From positions 2,232,001 to 2,296,000 of the forward strand of contig NZ_CP011132.1 in NCBI RefSeq assembly GCF_000981805.1: a stretch of DNA of 64,000 nucleotides, written 5' to 3'. Numbering within the stretch: position 1 is the first letter of the stretch; every line of letters starts with the position of its first letter. The DNA is from Citrobacter amalonaticus Y19 (lineage in GTDB: Bacteria > Pseudomonadota > Gammaproteobacteria > Enterobacterales > Enterobacteriaceae). Below are positions 17,307 through 26,307 of this stretch, one piece after another. The notes below the pieces were generated by a model. It ran no database searches. It was not told where the DNA came from and saw only the letters and a program-made list of their open reading frames with translations. The position numbers and the translations under genes are program-made.

Positions 17307-17332
17307 CTTTTCGGATAGCAACCTCTGCACCA

Positions 17333-18265
17333 TCAAATTCTGGTTTGCCCCTGGCTAATATTGACGGGCATCCCCGAGCGGCGTTCGAGCGCTTCGCTGG
17401 CGCGATGAACATCCACACCCTCACCGCTCATAAAGCTACGCATCACGGGCGTGATCGGCAGTGGGACTTTTCTGTCTGATTCATATTCCGCGCGGTTACG
17501 GGACAGGGGTTCGTGCACTTCTATCCAGCGACTGCCATCCGGTTCCGTGGTGGTTTTCACCGGCTGATCGATGATCTGCACGCGAGTCCCGACAGGTACA
17601 TTCTGGAACAGATGTTCGATATCATCGTTGCGTAAACGAATGCAGCCCTGGCTTACGCGCAGACCAATACCGAAATTAGCATTGGTGCCATGAATAGCGT
17701 ACAGCTTGCCGATATAGATGGCGTACAGCCCCATGGGATTATCCGGCCCGGCAGGAACGAAGGCGGGCAGGCTTTCTCCCCTTCTCGCGTATTCACGACG
17801 GGTATTCGCCGTTGGCGTCCAACTCGGCGCTTCTTGCTTACGCTCAACTCTCGTCACCCAGTTACGCGGCGTTTCCCGCCCTGCCTGACCAATACCAATG
17901 GGGAAAACCTCAACGGTATTACTGCCGTTCGGATAGTAGTAGAGACGCATCTCCGCCACGTTTACGACAATGCCCTGACGAACGGTAGCCGGCAGAATGA
18001 TGTGCTGCGGTACAACCAGCGTTGAACCCGACTTCGGCAGGAACACATCCGCATCCGGATTCGCTTCCAGCATATTGCTCAGCCCTTGTCCGTACTGCGC
18101 GGCAAAAGCTTCAAGCGGTTGCGTATTCTTGTCAGGGACAGTGATCGTCAGCGGATTTCCGACCAGACGACTTCCTTCAGGCGGTAGTGGATAGCTGACA
18201 GCCAGCGCGCTCTGGCTTGCAAGCAGCATAAATAATGAACAGAACAATTTTACACGAGGCAACAT
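17333..18265 (-). CDS. ldtA: L,D-transpeptidase LdtA (ErfK)
   Basis: 310 aa. A signal peptide (about 1-22, ending SALA) directs it to the periplasm. A LysM-like region (about 40-90) precedes a YkuD catalytic domain with HGTNANFGIG and the SQGCIRLRNDD active-site block containing the catalytic cysteine. Family members attach Braun lipoprotein to peptidoglycan through a meso-diaminopimelate bond. AGGA precedes the ATG. It follows cobT in the same direction, as in E. coli and Salmonella. Length matches E. coli ErfK. Confidence 0.95.
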   Translation of the reverse strand: MLPRVKLFCSLFMLLASQSALAVSYPLPPEGSRLVGNPLTITVPDKNTQPLEAFAAQYGQGLSNMLEANPDADVFLPKSGSTLVVPQHIILPATVRQGIVVNVAEMRLYYYPNGSNTVEVFPIGIGQAGRETPRNWVTRVERKQEAPSWTPTANTRREYARRGESLPAFVPAGPDNPMGLYAIYIGKLYAIHGTNANFGIGLRVSQGCIRLRNDDIEHLFQNVPVGTRVQIIDQPVKTTTEPDGSRWIEVHEPLSRNRAEYESDRKVPLPITPVMRSFMSGEGVDVHRASEALERRSGMPVNISQGQTRI

Positions 18266-18394
18266 TTCCCTTTCCTCAGTCGCGGCAGATGTAGGGAAAT
18301 TATAGCTTTTTTAGCGGTCGTAAACCTACACTCTCTGTCGCCTTCTGAAACTGGCCAGCGAGCTACACAGTGCGCAGGCCAGAAAACAGACGCA

Positions 18395-19462
18395 TCAGAC
18401 GGTCTCTTTACCATCCGGCAGTACGATATTGCTGGCAGCCAGTTGCCCCATGTTGCTGTACATCGCGCAGGCGGCCTCCACGATCGGCATAGCCAGTGCG
18501 GCACCGCTGCCCTCCCCCAGGCGCATCCCCATATTGAGATAGGGATCGAGCTCCAGATGCTCCAGCGCAATCCGCGCCCCTTTTTCGGCGGAGAAGTGCG
18601 AAGGAATCAGATACGGCTTGATCTCAGGTGCAATCTGGCAGGCTGCCAGCGCAGCGGAATAGGACAGGAAACCATCCAGCAACACCGGTAAACCGCAGGA
18701 CGCGGCCCCCAGAATGACCCCCGCCATGCCCACCAGATCAAAACCACCGACTTTCGCCAGCACGTCCAGCCCATCATACGGATTGGGTTGGTTGACGGCA
18801 ATCGCGCGACGAACCACCTCCACTTTATTGCCCACGCGGGAAAGCGGTAAATTAGCGCCAATCCCTACCACGGCTTCCGCCTTGCTGCCTGTCAGCACGC
18901 TGACAATCGCCGCAGCAGGCGTGGTATTCGCCATCCCCAATTCACCGACGCCAAACAGCGTCACGCCGCGCTGTGCCTGTTCGCGCGTGTAGCGAATAAC
19001 TTCCAGCAACAGCTCTTCCGCCTGTGTACGACTCATTGCCGGGCCGGTGGCGATATTCCCGCACCCTCGCGCCACGCGCATGTTCACCACGCCGGGGATG
19101 AGTTCAGCATCTATCCCCACGTCGATCACATGAACCTTTGCACCGGCATGGGCCGCAAGTACGCAAACGCCCGTCGTACCGCGCGTCATATTTGCAGCCT
19201 GAATCGCAGTCACCACTTTGGGCGAAACGGCAACCCCTTCATCCCAGACACCGTGATCGGCACACATCACCAGTATCGCTTTCTCACCGACATGCGGTAC
19301 ACCGTTCAAACCCGGCATACCCGCCAGTTGTACCGCCAGCGCCTCCAGTCGCCCAAGACTACCCGGCGGCTTAAGCAGGCCATCAATATGCTGCTGAGCA
19401 CGCGTCATGGCGTCATGGTTTATCGGCGGAATGTCGCACAGTAAAGAGGTTAACGTTTGCAT
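18395..19462 (-). CDS. cobT: Nicotinate-nucleotide:dimethylbenzimidazole phosphoribosyltransferase CobT
   Basis: About 355 aa from the ATG at 19462; an in-frame ATG four codons earlier (19474) is possible, but the shorter form matches Salmonella CobT (MQTL...). It makes alpha-ribazole phosphate from nicotinate mononucleotide and dimethylbenzimidazole for the lower ligand of cobalamin. The LKPPGSLGRLE N-terminal block and the C-terminal MRLGEGSGAALA, containing the catalytic glutamate, are present. Last gene of the cbi-cob operon, 13-25 bp after cobS depending on the start used. Confidence 0.95.
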   Translation of the reverse strand: MQTLTSLLCDIPPINHDAMTRAQQHIDGLLKPPGSLGRLEALAVQLAGMPGLNGVPHVGEKAILVMCADHGVWDEGVAVSPKVVTAIQAANMTRGTTGVCVLAAHAGAKVHVIDVGIDAELIPGVVNMRVARGCGNIATGPAMSRTQAEELLLEVIRYTREQAQRGVTLFGVGELGMANTTPAAAIVSVLTGSKAEAVVGIGANLPLSRVGNKVEVVRRAIAVNQPNPYDGLDVLAKVGGFDLVGMAGVILGAASCGLPVLLDGFLSYSAALAACQIAPEIKPYLIPSHFSAEKGARIALEHLELDPYLNMGMRLGEGSGAALAMPIVEAACAMYSNMGQLAASNIVLPDGKETV

Positions 19463-19487
19463 AAGGGTTCTCATTGTGTTGGCTGAC

Positions 19488-20231
19488 TCACAGCAGAGCC
19501 AGCAGGAATATCAGCTCACCAAGTTCGATTGCCGCACCCAGCGTATCGCCGGTTTGCCCACCCAACGTACGTTTTAACAGTTGTCCCAACAGGAAGATCG
19601 CCACCATCGTCACGACCAGCGCCGCAATGCCCTGCATTCCGGGCAGCAAGACCGCCGCCAGAATCGCCGCAAGGCCAAGGGTAAAGCAGGTTTGTGTCCC
19701 GGTGACATGACCGATGAACACATTGCCTAACCCCTCTTCACGGGCGTAGCGATGGCGATACATCAACAGCACGGCCGTCCCGCGCCCTACCGCACAGGCG
19801 GCCGCCAGCGCCGCCAGCATAGGGGTACCGCGTAGTGCCAGTTCGCTGACCACCAGTACTTTCGCCAGCAAAACAAAAATGAGCGCCAGACCGCCGTGTG
19901 TGCCCAGGCGGCTGTCGCGCATAATCTCCAGCATACGTTCCCGGCTGCGGGCAGAGAAAACGCCGTCACAGGTGTCGGCCAGACCATCGAGGTGAAAGCC
20001 TCCCGTCATCAGCGCCAGCGCTAACACGGTGAAAAGCGCCGCCAGCGGTGCGCCGCACCAGGGTTGAAAGAGCATGAACACCAGTCCACTCAAAACGCCA
20101 AGCAGTAAACCAATGAGTGGGAAAGTCACAATACCGCGTGAATACTGATCGAACTCCAGTCCTTGCGACCAGCGACCAGGAACAGGCAAACGCGTAATAA
20201 AAGAGAGCATTGCCCAGAACAACTTACTCAT
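19488..20231 (-). CDS. cobS: Adenosylcobinamide-GDP ribazoletransferase CobS
   Basis: 247 aa, polytopic membrane protein with several hydrophobic segments (about 36-60, 62-78, 100-125, 170-215). The DGLADTCDG acidic motif (82-90) is the metal-dependent active-site signature. It joins adenosylcobinamide-GDP and alpha-ribazole (phosphate) to complete the nucleotide loop of cobalamin at the inner membrane. Its start overlaps the cobU stop by 4 nt, so the two are coupled. Length is the family norm. Confidence 0.95.
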   Translation of the reverse strand: MSKLFWAMLSFITRLPVPGRWSQGLEFDQYSRGIVTFPLIGLLLGVLSGLVFMLFQPWCGAPLAALFTVLALALMTGGFHLDGLADTCDGVFSARSRERMLEIMRDSRLGTHGGLALIFVLLAKVLVVSELALRGTPMLAALAAACAVGRGTAVLLMYRHRYAREEGLGNVFIGHVTGTQTCFTLGLAAILAAVLLPGMQGIAALVVTMVAIFLLGQLLKRTLGGQTGDTLGAAIELGELIFLLALL

Positions 20232-20773
20232 TTAATTTTGACTCCAATACCCGATACCACCAGCCAGACCTCATCCGCCGCAGCCGCCAGACGCTGATTC
20301 ACGCGTCCGGCGATATCCCGAAAGTGCCGTGCCAGACGGTTTTCCGGCACGATGCCCATCCCGACTTCGTTGGTCACCAGCACCACCTTCGCTGGGCATC
20401 GCTGGCAAGCCGCAATCAGCGTCTGGATTTCCGCCTCAATCGTCGTTTCCAGCGCCGCGTAGTCCCAGCCGTCAGGATCACTGTCACCGCCAAAGGCAAA
20501 CAGCAGGTTAGTGACCATCGTCGTGATACATTCCAGCAGAATGGCTTCATCCGGCGCGTTGTCCGCAGTGATCAGCGTATCAAGATGTTGCCAGCGCTCG
20601 GCGGTACGCCAGTGCGCAGGACGTCCATCACGATGATGCTGAATACGTGCTGCCATCTCGTCATCAAAAATCTGCGATGTCGCGATGTACAGCACCTGCG
20701 GGAAATCCGCAATCAGGTTTTCGGCATGACGACTCTTCCCGCTGCGCGCACCGCCAGTCACCAGAATCATCAT
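20228..20773 (-). CDS. cobU: Adenosylcobinamide kinase / guanylyltransferase CobU
   Basis: 181 aa, same length as Salmonella CobU. A P-loop GGARSGKS (7-14) binds nucleotide, and H46 in IQHHRDGRP corresponds to the guanylylated histidine. A bifunctional enzyme that phosphorylates adenosylcobinamide and transfers GMP to it. It sits between cbiP, whose stop it overlaps, and cobS, consistent with one long transcript for late corrin assembly. Confidence 0.95.
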   Translation of the reverse strand: MMILVTGGARSGKSRHAENLIADFPQVLYIATSQIFDDEMAARIQHHRDGRPAHWRTAERWQHLDTLITADNAPDEAILLECITTMVTNLLFAFGGDSDPDGWDYAALETTIEAEIQTLIAACQRCPAKVVLVTNEVGMGIVPENRLARHFRDIAGRVNQRLAAAADEVWLVVSGIGVKIK

Positions 20774-22290
20774 ACGGACTCCCGGTGTTGCTGCATGATG
20801 GTATAAATTTTCTCAATATCGATGTGTTGCCGCATCGCATCCGCCAGCAGATCAAACTGCTGCGATTTATATTGCGCGTATTGGAAGGCAGGATCCAGGG
20901 GAGCTAGCCCTTTACGCACGCGCAGGCCATTGACCAGCGCCCGCGTAAAGCCATCGCTATCGAACAGACCGTGCAGATAAGTGCCAAACGCCCGTCCGTC
21001 TGCCGTGACAGCGCCATCCGCGACGTTCTCACCGTGCTTCTGGAGTTGCATCACCGACTGACAGTCACCGTTCAGCGTCGTTTCACCCATGTGAATTTCA
21101 TAGCCGCGTACCGGAAACCCGGACGCCGCAGACAGCCAGTCAGGCAGTGTCGACGACATCGTCGCCGTCACCTGAGTGGTGGTTTTCCGCTGGGCAAAGT
21201 GGGTGACAGTATCAAGTAACCCCAGCCCCGGCAGCGTTCCCAGTCCCGATTCAACCTCATCAATGATGGTCTCGCCGAGCATCTGATAGCCACCGCAGAT
21301 CCCAATGATGGGAATATTTTGCTGGTGCGCCTGCAACACCGCATGGGCCATGCCGCTTTCACGTAGCCATACCAGATCGCCGAGCGTATTTTTGCTGCCC
21401 GGCAGGATAACCAGATCAACGTCCGTCAACTCTTGCGGATGGCGTACATAGCGCACGCGCACATCAGGTTGCGCTGCCAGCGCGTTAAAATCGGTGAAAT
21501 TGGAGATATGCGGGATTTGCACTACAGCAATGTTGATATCGCGTTTTTCCGTGCGCAGGTATTTCCCCTTCTGCAACGCCACGCCGTCTTCATCTTCGAG
21601 ATCGACATCCAGCCACGGCATTACGCCCAGCACGGGAACACCGGTCAGACTTTCAATCTGTTCGATACCGGGATTAAGCAGCGCCACGTCGCCGCGAAAC
21701 TTATTGATGATCACCCCTTTCACCCGCGCACGCTCGTGTTCATGCAGCAGCGCCAGCGTACCGTAAATGGAGGCGAACACCCCGCCGCGATCGATATCGG
21801 CGACCAGAATCACCGGGCACTGCGCCATCTCGGCCATCCCCATATTAACGATGTCCCGATCGCGCAGATTGATCTCCGACGGACTGCCCGCCCCTTCCAG
21901 CACCAGCACATCAAACTCCTGCGCCAGACTGGTGTAAACGGAGAGGATTTGCTCGCGCAGACGCGGTTTGTATTCGTGATAGCTGACCGCGTCCATATCG
22001 GTCGCCACCTGGCCCATTAGCACCACCTGCGCCTTGCGATCGCTGGTCGGTTTCAACAGCACCGGATTCATGCGGACATCAGGCACAATGCCCGCCGCTT
22101 CGGCCTGGAAAATTTGCGCGCGACCCATCTCTTTCCCCTCCGGCGTGATGCCGGAGTTGAGCGCCATATTCTGCGACTTGAACGGTGCGGTCCGCCGACC
22201 GTCCTGATAAAAAATGCGGCACAGTCCCGCCACCAGAACGCTCTTGCCGACGTCAGACGCCGTTCCCTGCAACATAATGGCCTGCGTCAT
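20770..22290 (-). CDS. cbiP: Cobyric acid synthase CbiP
   Basis: 506 aa from the ATG at 22290, the length of Salmonella CbiP; an upstream extension to 22323 lies inside cbiO and is unlikely. An N-terminal ATP-binding dethiobiotin-synthetase-like domain (MLQGTASDVGKS, 8-19) is followed by a class I glutamine amidotransferase domain with the nucleophile in GICGGYQML (cysteine near 332). It performs the four amidations that turn adenosylcobyrinic diamide into adenosylcobyric acid. The start overlaps the cbiO stop. Confidence 0.95.
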   Translation of the reverse strand: MTQAIMLQGTASDVGKSVLVAGLCRIFYQDGRRTAPFKSQNMALNSGITPEGKEMGRAQIFQAEAAGIVPDVRMNPVLLKPTSDRKAQVVLMGQVATDMDAVSYHEYKPRLREQILSVYTSLAQEFDVLVLEGAGSPSEINLRDRDIVNMGMAEMAQCPVILVADIDRGGVFASIYGTLALLHEHERARVKGVIINKFRGDVALLNPGIEQIESLTGVPVLGVMPWLDVDLEDEDGVALQKGKYLRTEKRDINIAVVQIPHISNFTDFNALAAQPDVRVRYVRHPQELTDVDLVILPGSKNTLGDLVWLRESGMAHAVLQAHQQNIPIIGICGGYQMLGETIIDEVESGLGTLPGLGLLDTVTHFAQRKTTTQVTATMSSTLPDWLSAASGFPVRGYEIHMGETTLNGDCQSVMQLQKHGENVADGAVTADGRAFGTYLHGLFDSDGFTRALVNGLRVRKGLAPLDPAFQYAQYKSQQFDLLADAMRQHIDIEKIYTIMQQHRESV

Positions 22291-23102
22291 GACGCCTCCT
22301 TGATTGCGCGTTGTCGCATACAACTGAAAAATTCATCTTCGGTTTTGCATAGCGGCATGCCTAACTGCGCGTGCAGTTTCACCAGCCAGGGCTGCGTTAA
22401 CCCAGCCTCTTCAATCAGCGCCGTGCGGGCAAAGACCTCGCCCGGTTCACCGTGCACCAGCACTTCGCCATGACGCAAGACGTAAACGGCGTTGCTGACC
22501 TCATAAATCAGATCAATATCATGGCTGGAGATAACCACATGGTTTCCCTGCGCCACAATCCGCTTGATGATGTCAATCATCTGACTGCGCCCCGAAGGGT
22601 CAAGACCCGCCGTGGGCTCATCCAGTAACAGGTATTTCGCCCGTAATACCAGCGCACCGGCGATGGCCACCCGTTTCTTCTGCCCGTGGCTTAGACACTG
22701 AATCGGCTGCTGGCGAAAATGCTGGGCATCGACCAGCGTTAACGCCTCGTCGACTCGTCGGGCAATTTCCGCTTCCTCTACGCCAAGATTGCGCAGGCTG
22801 AAAGCGATATCACTGTCGATATCGGTGTAGAAAATTTGCTGATCGGGATCCTGAAACACCGTCGCCACCTGCTGACGTAACGCCAGCAGGCCACGCTTGC
22901 TGTAGTCCAGCGGTTTTCCCTGCCACAGTACCGCGCCCTGCTGCGGTCGCAGTAAGCCGCTCAGATTCATAAACAGGGTGGATTTCCCACAGCCGTTGGC
23001 CCCGACCAGTCCGGTAACAGCGTGCTGCGAAAAATCCAGCGTCAACCCTTTAAGTACCTGCGCATCCTGATAACGAAACCAGAGTTCGGTGGTGGCAAGC
23101 AT
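22287..23102 (-). CDS. cbiO: Cobalt ECF transporter ATPase CbiO
   Basis: 271 aa ABC ATPase: Walker A GANGCGKST (34-42), signature LSHGQKKRVAIAG, Walker B LLLDEPTAGLDP, and the H-loop in VVISSHDID. It powers the CbiMNQO energy-coupling-factor transporter that imports Co2+ for corrin synthesis. Follows cbiQ by 8 bp. The cysteine-containing P-loop is usual for CbiO. Confidence 0.95.
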   Translation of the reverse strand: MLATTELWFRYQDAQVLKGLTLDFSQHAVTGLVGANGCGKSTLFMNLSGLLRPQQGAVLWQGKPLDYSKRGLLALRQQVATVFQDPDQQIFYTDIDSDIAFSLRNLGVEEAEIARRVDEALTLVDAQHFRQQPIQCLSHGQKKRVAIAGALVLRAKYLLLDEPTAGLDPSGRSQMIDIIKRIVAQGNHVVISSHDIDLIYEVSNAVYVLRHGEVLVHGEPGEVFARTALIEEAGLTQPWLVKLHAQLGMPLCKTEDEFFSCMRQRAIKEAS

Positions 23103-23110
23103 GTTTTTCC

Positions 23111-23788
23111 TTACAGGTGAAAATCACCCTGATACAATTTGATATCTAACGTCGCCGCCATTTGCTGATAACGAATCAGCACCCGGGTAAACAGAACGCC
23201 CACCAGCATAGCCAGCGAACGATAGCCAATCGGCAAACTACGATAGCCAAAACGCAGCGTTTGCGCGCGATGAATTGCCATCGCTTCATCTAACAGAATA
23301 AAAATAAAGCGCCAGGTCAGCAGGATCTGTTCCGTCAGCAGTCGCGGTACCCGCGCCCGTTTGAGCAGTAATATCAACTGCGGAAACGGCAGGTTAAGCA
23401 CCAGCCAGAACGTGGCGGCCAGCGCAGCCAGACTGCGCCAGAACGTCTCATTGGCGGTATGCAACCCAGACGCCGTCACGCCCAGCCAGTAACTGCCGAC
23501 CGGAAAGCTCACCAGCAGCGTTTGCGGATCGCGACTGACGCTGAACAAAATAGTCACTACGCCGACCAGCAAAAAACCAAACGGCAGCGCCATCCACCGA
23601 CACCAGCGGCGCAGGGAGATACGCAGCAGCCAGCAGGTCAGCCCGGCGATCAACGCCAGTTCGATCCCCTGCCCCCAGGCTGGCAGAGTAAACGCCAGCG
23701 TCATCAACAGCAGCCAGAACAGAAACTTACGCTCCGGCGCAACGTGAAACCAGCGGCTCTGATAGCTCAGTCGATCAAGCCCGGTCAT
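23111..23788 (-). CDS. cbiQ: Cobalt ECF transporter transmembrane protein CbiQ
   Basis: 225 aa from the second ATG of a tandem pair (23788), matching the Salmonella start MTGLDRLSYQSRW. It has five or six hydrophobic segments. Near residues 145-215 are the charged cytoplasmic coupling helices (LLKRARVPRLL and ALTLRFGYR-like blocks) through which ECF T-components contact CbiO. Overlaps the end of cbiN by 14 bp. Part of CbiMNQO in the inner membrane. Confidence 0.93.
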   Translation of the reverse strand: MTGLDRLSYQSRWFHVAPERKFLFWLLLMTLAFTLPAWGQGIELALIAGLTCWLLRISLRRWCRWMALPFGFLLVGVVTILFSVSRDPQTLLVSFPVGSYWLGVTASGLHTANETFWRSLAALAATFWLVLNLPFPQLILLLKRARVPRLLTEQILLTWRFIFILLDEAMAIHRAQTLRFGYRSLPIGYRSLAMLVGVLFTRVLIRYQQMAATLDIKLYQGDFHL

Positions 23789-24056
23789 CACGGCGCTGTC
23801 TGCCTTTGGTGTAGCCCAGAATATAGAAAATCACCGCCGCGCCAATCGACCCCTGCAACGTAAACAGCAGGCTTTCAATTTCCCCGCTCGCCGGTTCGTA
23901 CAGCGGCTGGAACCACGGCTCATAATGCGGAGCCACTACCTGAATCTGGCTTTCCGCCTCGCCGTCTGAGCCACCAAACTCTCCGCCATGGTCAATAAAA
24001 AACGGCAGAATAACCAGAGCAATCACCATGGCTAACAATATCAGCGTCTTTTTCAT
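23775..24056 (-). CDS. cbiN: Cobalt transporter small subunit CbiN
   Basis: 93 aa with two transmembrane helices (about 4-20 and 65-85) around a periplasmic loop rich in acidic and glycine residues. It assists CbiM in cobalt loading. One base separates its start from the cbiM stop, and it overlaps cbiQ, fitting the fixed order MNQO. The family is short, and this length is normal. Confidence 0.95.
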   Translation of the reverse strand: MKKTLILLAMVIALVILPFFIDHGGEFGGSDGEAESQIQVVAPHYEPWFQPLYEPASGEIESLLFTLQGSIGAAVIFYILGYTKGRQRRDDRA

Positions 24057-24057
24057 C

Positions 24058-24795
24058 TTAATGTCCTTGCGCGGTAATCAGTTGCCGTTTCGTCAACTGG
24101 TCGTAGATCATCACGGTCAGCAGCCCTTCGGCGATAGCAATTGGGATCTGCGTCAGGCAGAAAATCCCCATAAACTTGACGACAGACCCTGTCGCACCCG
24201 CTTCGGGATCCGGGAAGGCCACGCCCAGCTGCACCGACGTGACAAAGTAGGTCACCAGATCCGCCAGCATGGCGCAGAGGAAGACGCCGACATCCCGGCG
24301 GATCCCGGCACGGCAGGCCATTTTCCACACCATATAGCCGACAACCGGGCCAATCACCGCCATCGACATGCCGTTCGCGCCCAGGGTGGTTAAGCCGCCG
24401 TGCGCCAGCAGCAGCGCCTGGAACAGCAGCACAATAGCGCCGAGAACCGCCACCACGCCAGGACCAAACAGGATAACCGCCAGCCCGACGCCTGTCGGAT
24501 GTGAGCAGCTACCGGTGACCGACGGGATCTTCAGTGCGGACAGCACAAAGATAAACGCCCCACACAGCGCCAGCAGCACCTTCTGATGACTGTCGTCCAT
24601 CACGATATGCCGCAGGCGCACCAGTCCATACCACAGGCACGGTAAAAACAGCAGCCACCAGGCCAGTGCCCACATCGGCGGTAAAAAACCTTCCATAATG
24701 TGCATGGCGAACGCCTGCTCCGGCACAATCATCAGCAATAGCGCCGCAGCCAGCCCACTGAATGACAGCTGTTTCAGCTGTTGTTCGAGTTTCAT
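24058..24795 (-). CDS. cbiM: Cobalt ECF transporter substrate-binding protein CbiM
   Basis: 245 aa from ATG 24795, the Salmonella length; the open frame upstream to 24885 lies within cbiL. A cleavable signal peptide (about 1-34) exposes a mature N-terminus MHIMEGFLPP, whose MHI residues bind Co2+ in the family. Seven further membrane segments. Overlaps the cbiL stop by 4 nt. Confidence 0.95.
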   Translation of the reverse strand: MKLEQQLKQLSFSGLAAALLLMIVPEQAFAMHIMEGFLPPMWALAWWLLFLPCLWYGLVRLRHIVMDDSHQKVLLALCGAFIFVLSALKIPSVTGSCSHPTGVGLAVILFGPGVVAVLGAIVLLFQALLLAHGGLTTLGANGMSMAVIGPVVGYMVWKMACRAGIRRDVGVFLCAMLADLVTYFVTSVQLGVAFPDPEAGATGSVVKFMGIFCLTQIPIAIAEGLLTVMIYDQLTKRQLITAQGH

Positions 24796-25505
24796 TCTGC
24801 ATACTCCCACTGTTTGTTGACCAGGATGGTCGAGAAATAAGGCAACGGCCGATCGTCGCTGACCTCGTTGAGATGCCGCCAGCATTGCTCACCAGGGAGC
24901 GTGGCCTCAGACATCATCAGTGCACAGCCCAGTAATCCGGCCTGATCCAGTAGCGCTTTGATGCGCGCGAAACGGCCATAAACCTTCATCAGCACCAGGC
25001 TGTCGTGTTGACGGAGCGCCTGGGCGATGTCCGCTTCCGGCGCGGTACAGGAGATCACCGCCAGTGACTGTTGTTCCATCGCCAGCGGCGTTTTGGATCG
25101 TGCGGCAATAGCGGCAAACGACGTCACGCCTGGGACAATCTCCAGCCAGTCAGGACACCCGATGCGCTGTAGCAAAAAGACCCAGGTGCTGAACAGCATG
25201 GCGTCACCGAGGGTGATAAATCCCACCTGTTTGCCCGCCTTCACTTCCTTAACCAGCGCAGCGGCTACCTCATCCCAGACCGCCTCTTTTTCCGCGCTGT
25301 CTGCGCTCATGGGAAAATGGCAACAGCGCACGTCGGTGTTTTCACCGATGTATTCCCGCACGATGGAAAGCGCGAGGCTGTCGCCGCCCTTACGCCCCGC
25401 AGGCGCATAGAGAATATCAAGCGTTCCCAGGATACGTGAGGCGCGAACGGTAATCAGATCGGCCGCACCGGGGCCGGTGCTCAGGGCGTACAGTTTGCCG
25501 CTCAT
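24792..25505 (-). CDS. cbiL: Cobalt-factor II C20-methyltransferase CbiL
   Basis: 237 aa from ATG 25505, chosen because it gives MSGKLYALSTGPGAAD, the family N-terminus, overlaps the cbiK stop and matches Salmonella. Tetrapyrrole methylase fold: N-terminal GPG motif (11-13), GDAMLFS loop near 93-99, and VPGVTSFAA. It uses S-adenosylmethionine to methylate C20 in the anaerobic pathway, which inserts cobalt early. Confidence 0.95.
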   Translation of the reverse strand: MSGKLYALSTGPGAADLITVRASRILGTLDILYAPAGRKGGDSLALSIVREYIGENTDVRCCHFPMSADSAEKEAVWDEVAAALVKEVKAGKQVGFITLGDAMLFSTWVFLLQRIGCPDWLEIVPGVTSFAAIAARSKTPLAMEQQSLAVISCTAPEADIAQALRQHDSLVLMKVYGRFARIKALLDQAGLLGCALMMSEATLPGEQCWRHLNEVSDDRPLPYFSTILVNKQWEYAE

Positions 25506-26296
25506 GCCGCTTCCTCCATCGCCACGCTCAGCGCCTGCTGCAGGTGCGCGACGAACATCTCCCGCACCGCCGGGTTTTCGCCAAGACCGCTCAGCCACGG
25601 CGTTGCCGTGATCCCCGCCGCCGTAAACAACGTTTTCCACGAGTCATCGTCGTCAGAGGCCATATCGTTGATGGCGTGATCCCCTGCCACCAGCATCAGT
25701 GGCATCAGATGGACGGCGTTGACCCCCTCTTTGCTCAGGCTCTCAATCAGAATGTCGACTTCCGGATAGCTCTCCACCGCGCCGACGCGCGCCGGGAATC
25801 CCTGTGCCATCATCATGTGATCGAGGCAGGCATAGGCGGCAAACGCGTGATGGCTGGCGCCGTGGCCCATGAATACCACTTTTTCATTGTCGGCAGCTGC
25901 GGGCATCTGCTGTTGCAGGGCCAGCATTAACTGCGCGTAATCGTCATGGCTACTCAGCAGCGGAACGCCCAGCGTCAGGCGGACAAACAGCGGACGCAGG
26001 CTCTGCACTTCACGGACAATTTTTTCGTATTCGTCGCCGTTAATGATGTGCAGTGACTGAATCGCCACATCCTGATATCCCTGCTCAGCCAGCTTTTGCA
26101 GTGCCTGCAATGGGGTGTCTATTTCGATACCATCACGCTGTTTGAGCTTGCGAATAATCATTCCCGAGGTAAAGGCACGAAACAGATCGCGGTCAGGACA
26201 ACTGGCGGCCAGATCGCGCTCGCAGGCCACAATGTTCTTCTCGCAGGTATCGTGATAGCTGGTGCCAAAGCTTATCACCAGAAGCGCTTTTTTCAT
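25502..26296 (-). CDS. cbiK: Sirohydrochlorin cobaltochelatase CbiK
   Basis: 264 aa, same as Salmonella. H145 in MGHGASHH and H207 in VAGDHA match the metal-binding histidines known from the Salmonella enzyme. It inserts Co2+ into sirohydrochlorin, the first committed step of anaerobic corrin synthesis. 11 bp separate it from cbiJ. Cytoplasmic: no signal peptide is visible. Confidence 0.95.
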   Translation of the reverse strand: MKKALLVISFGTSYHDTCEKNIVACERDLAASCPDRDLFRAFTSGMIIRKLKQRDGIEIDTPLQALQKLAEQGYQDVAIQSLHIINGDEYEKIVREVQSLRPLFVRLTLGVPLLSSHDDYAQLMLALQQQMPAAADNEKVVFMGHGASHHAFAAYACLDHMMMAQGFPARVGAVESYPEVDILIESLSKEGVNAVHLMPLMLVAGDHAINDMASDDDDSWKTLFTAAGITATPWLSGLGENPAVREMFVAHLQQALSVAMEEAA

Positions 26297-26307
26297 TTTC
26301 TGACTCC

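Noticed and set aside
17076..17318. 80-residue ORF at the island edge
   Set aside because: It runs through the tRNA-Asn tail and a terminator hairpin, and has no family features.
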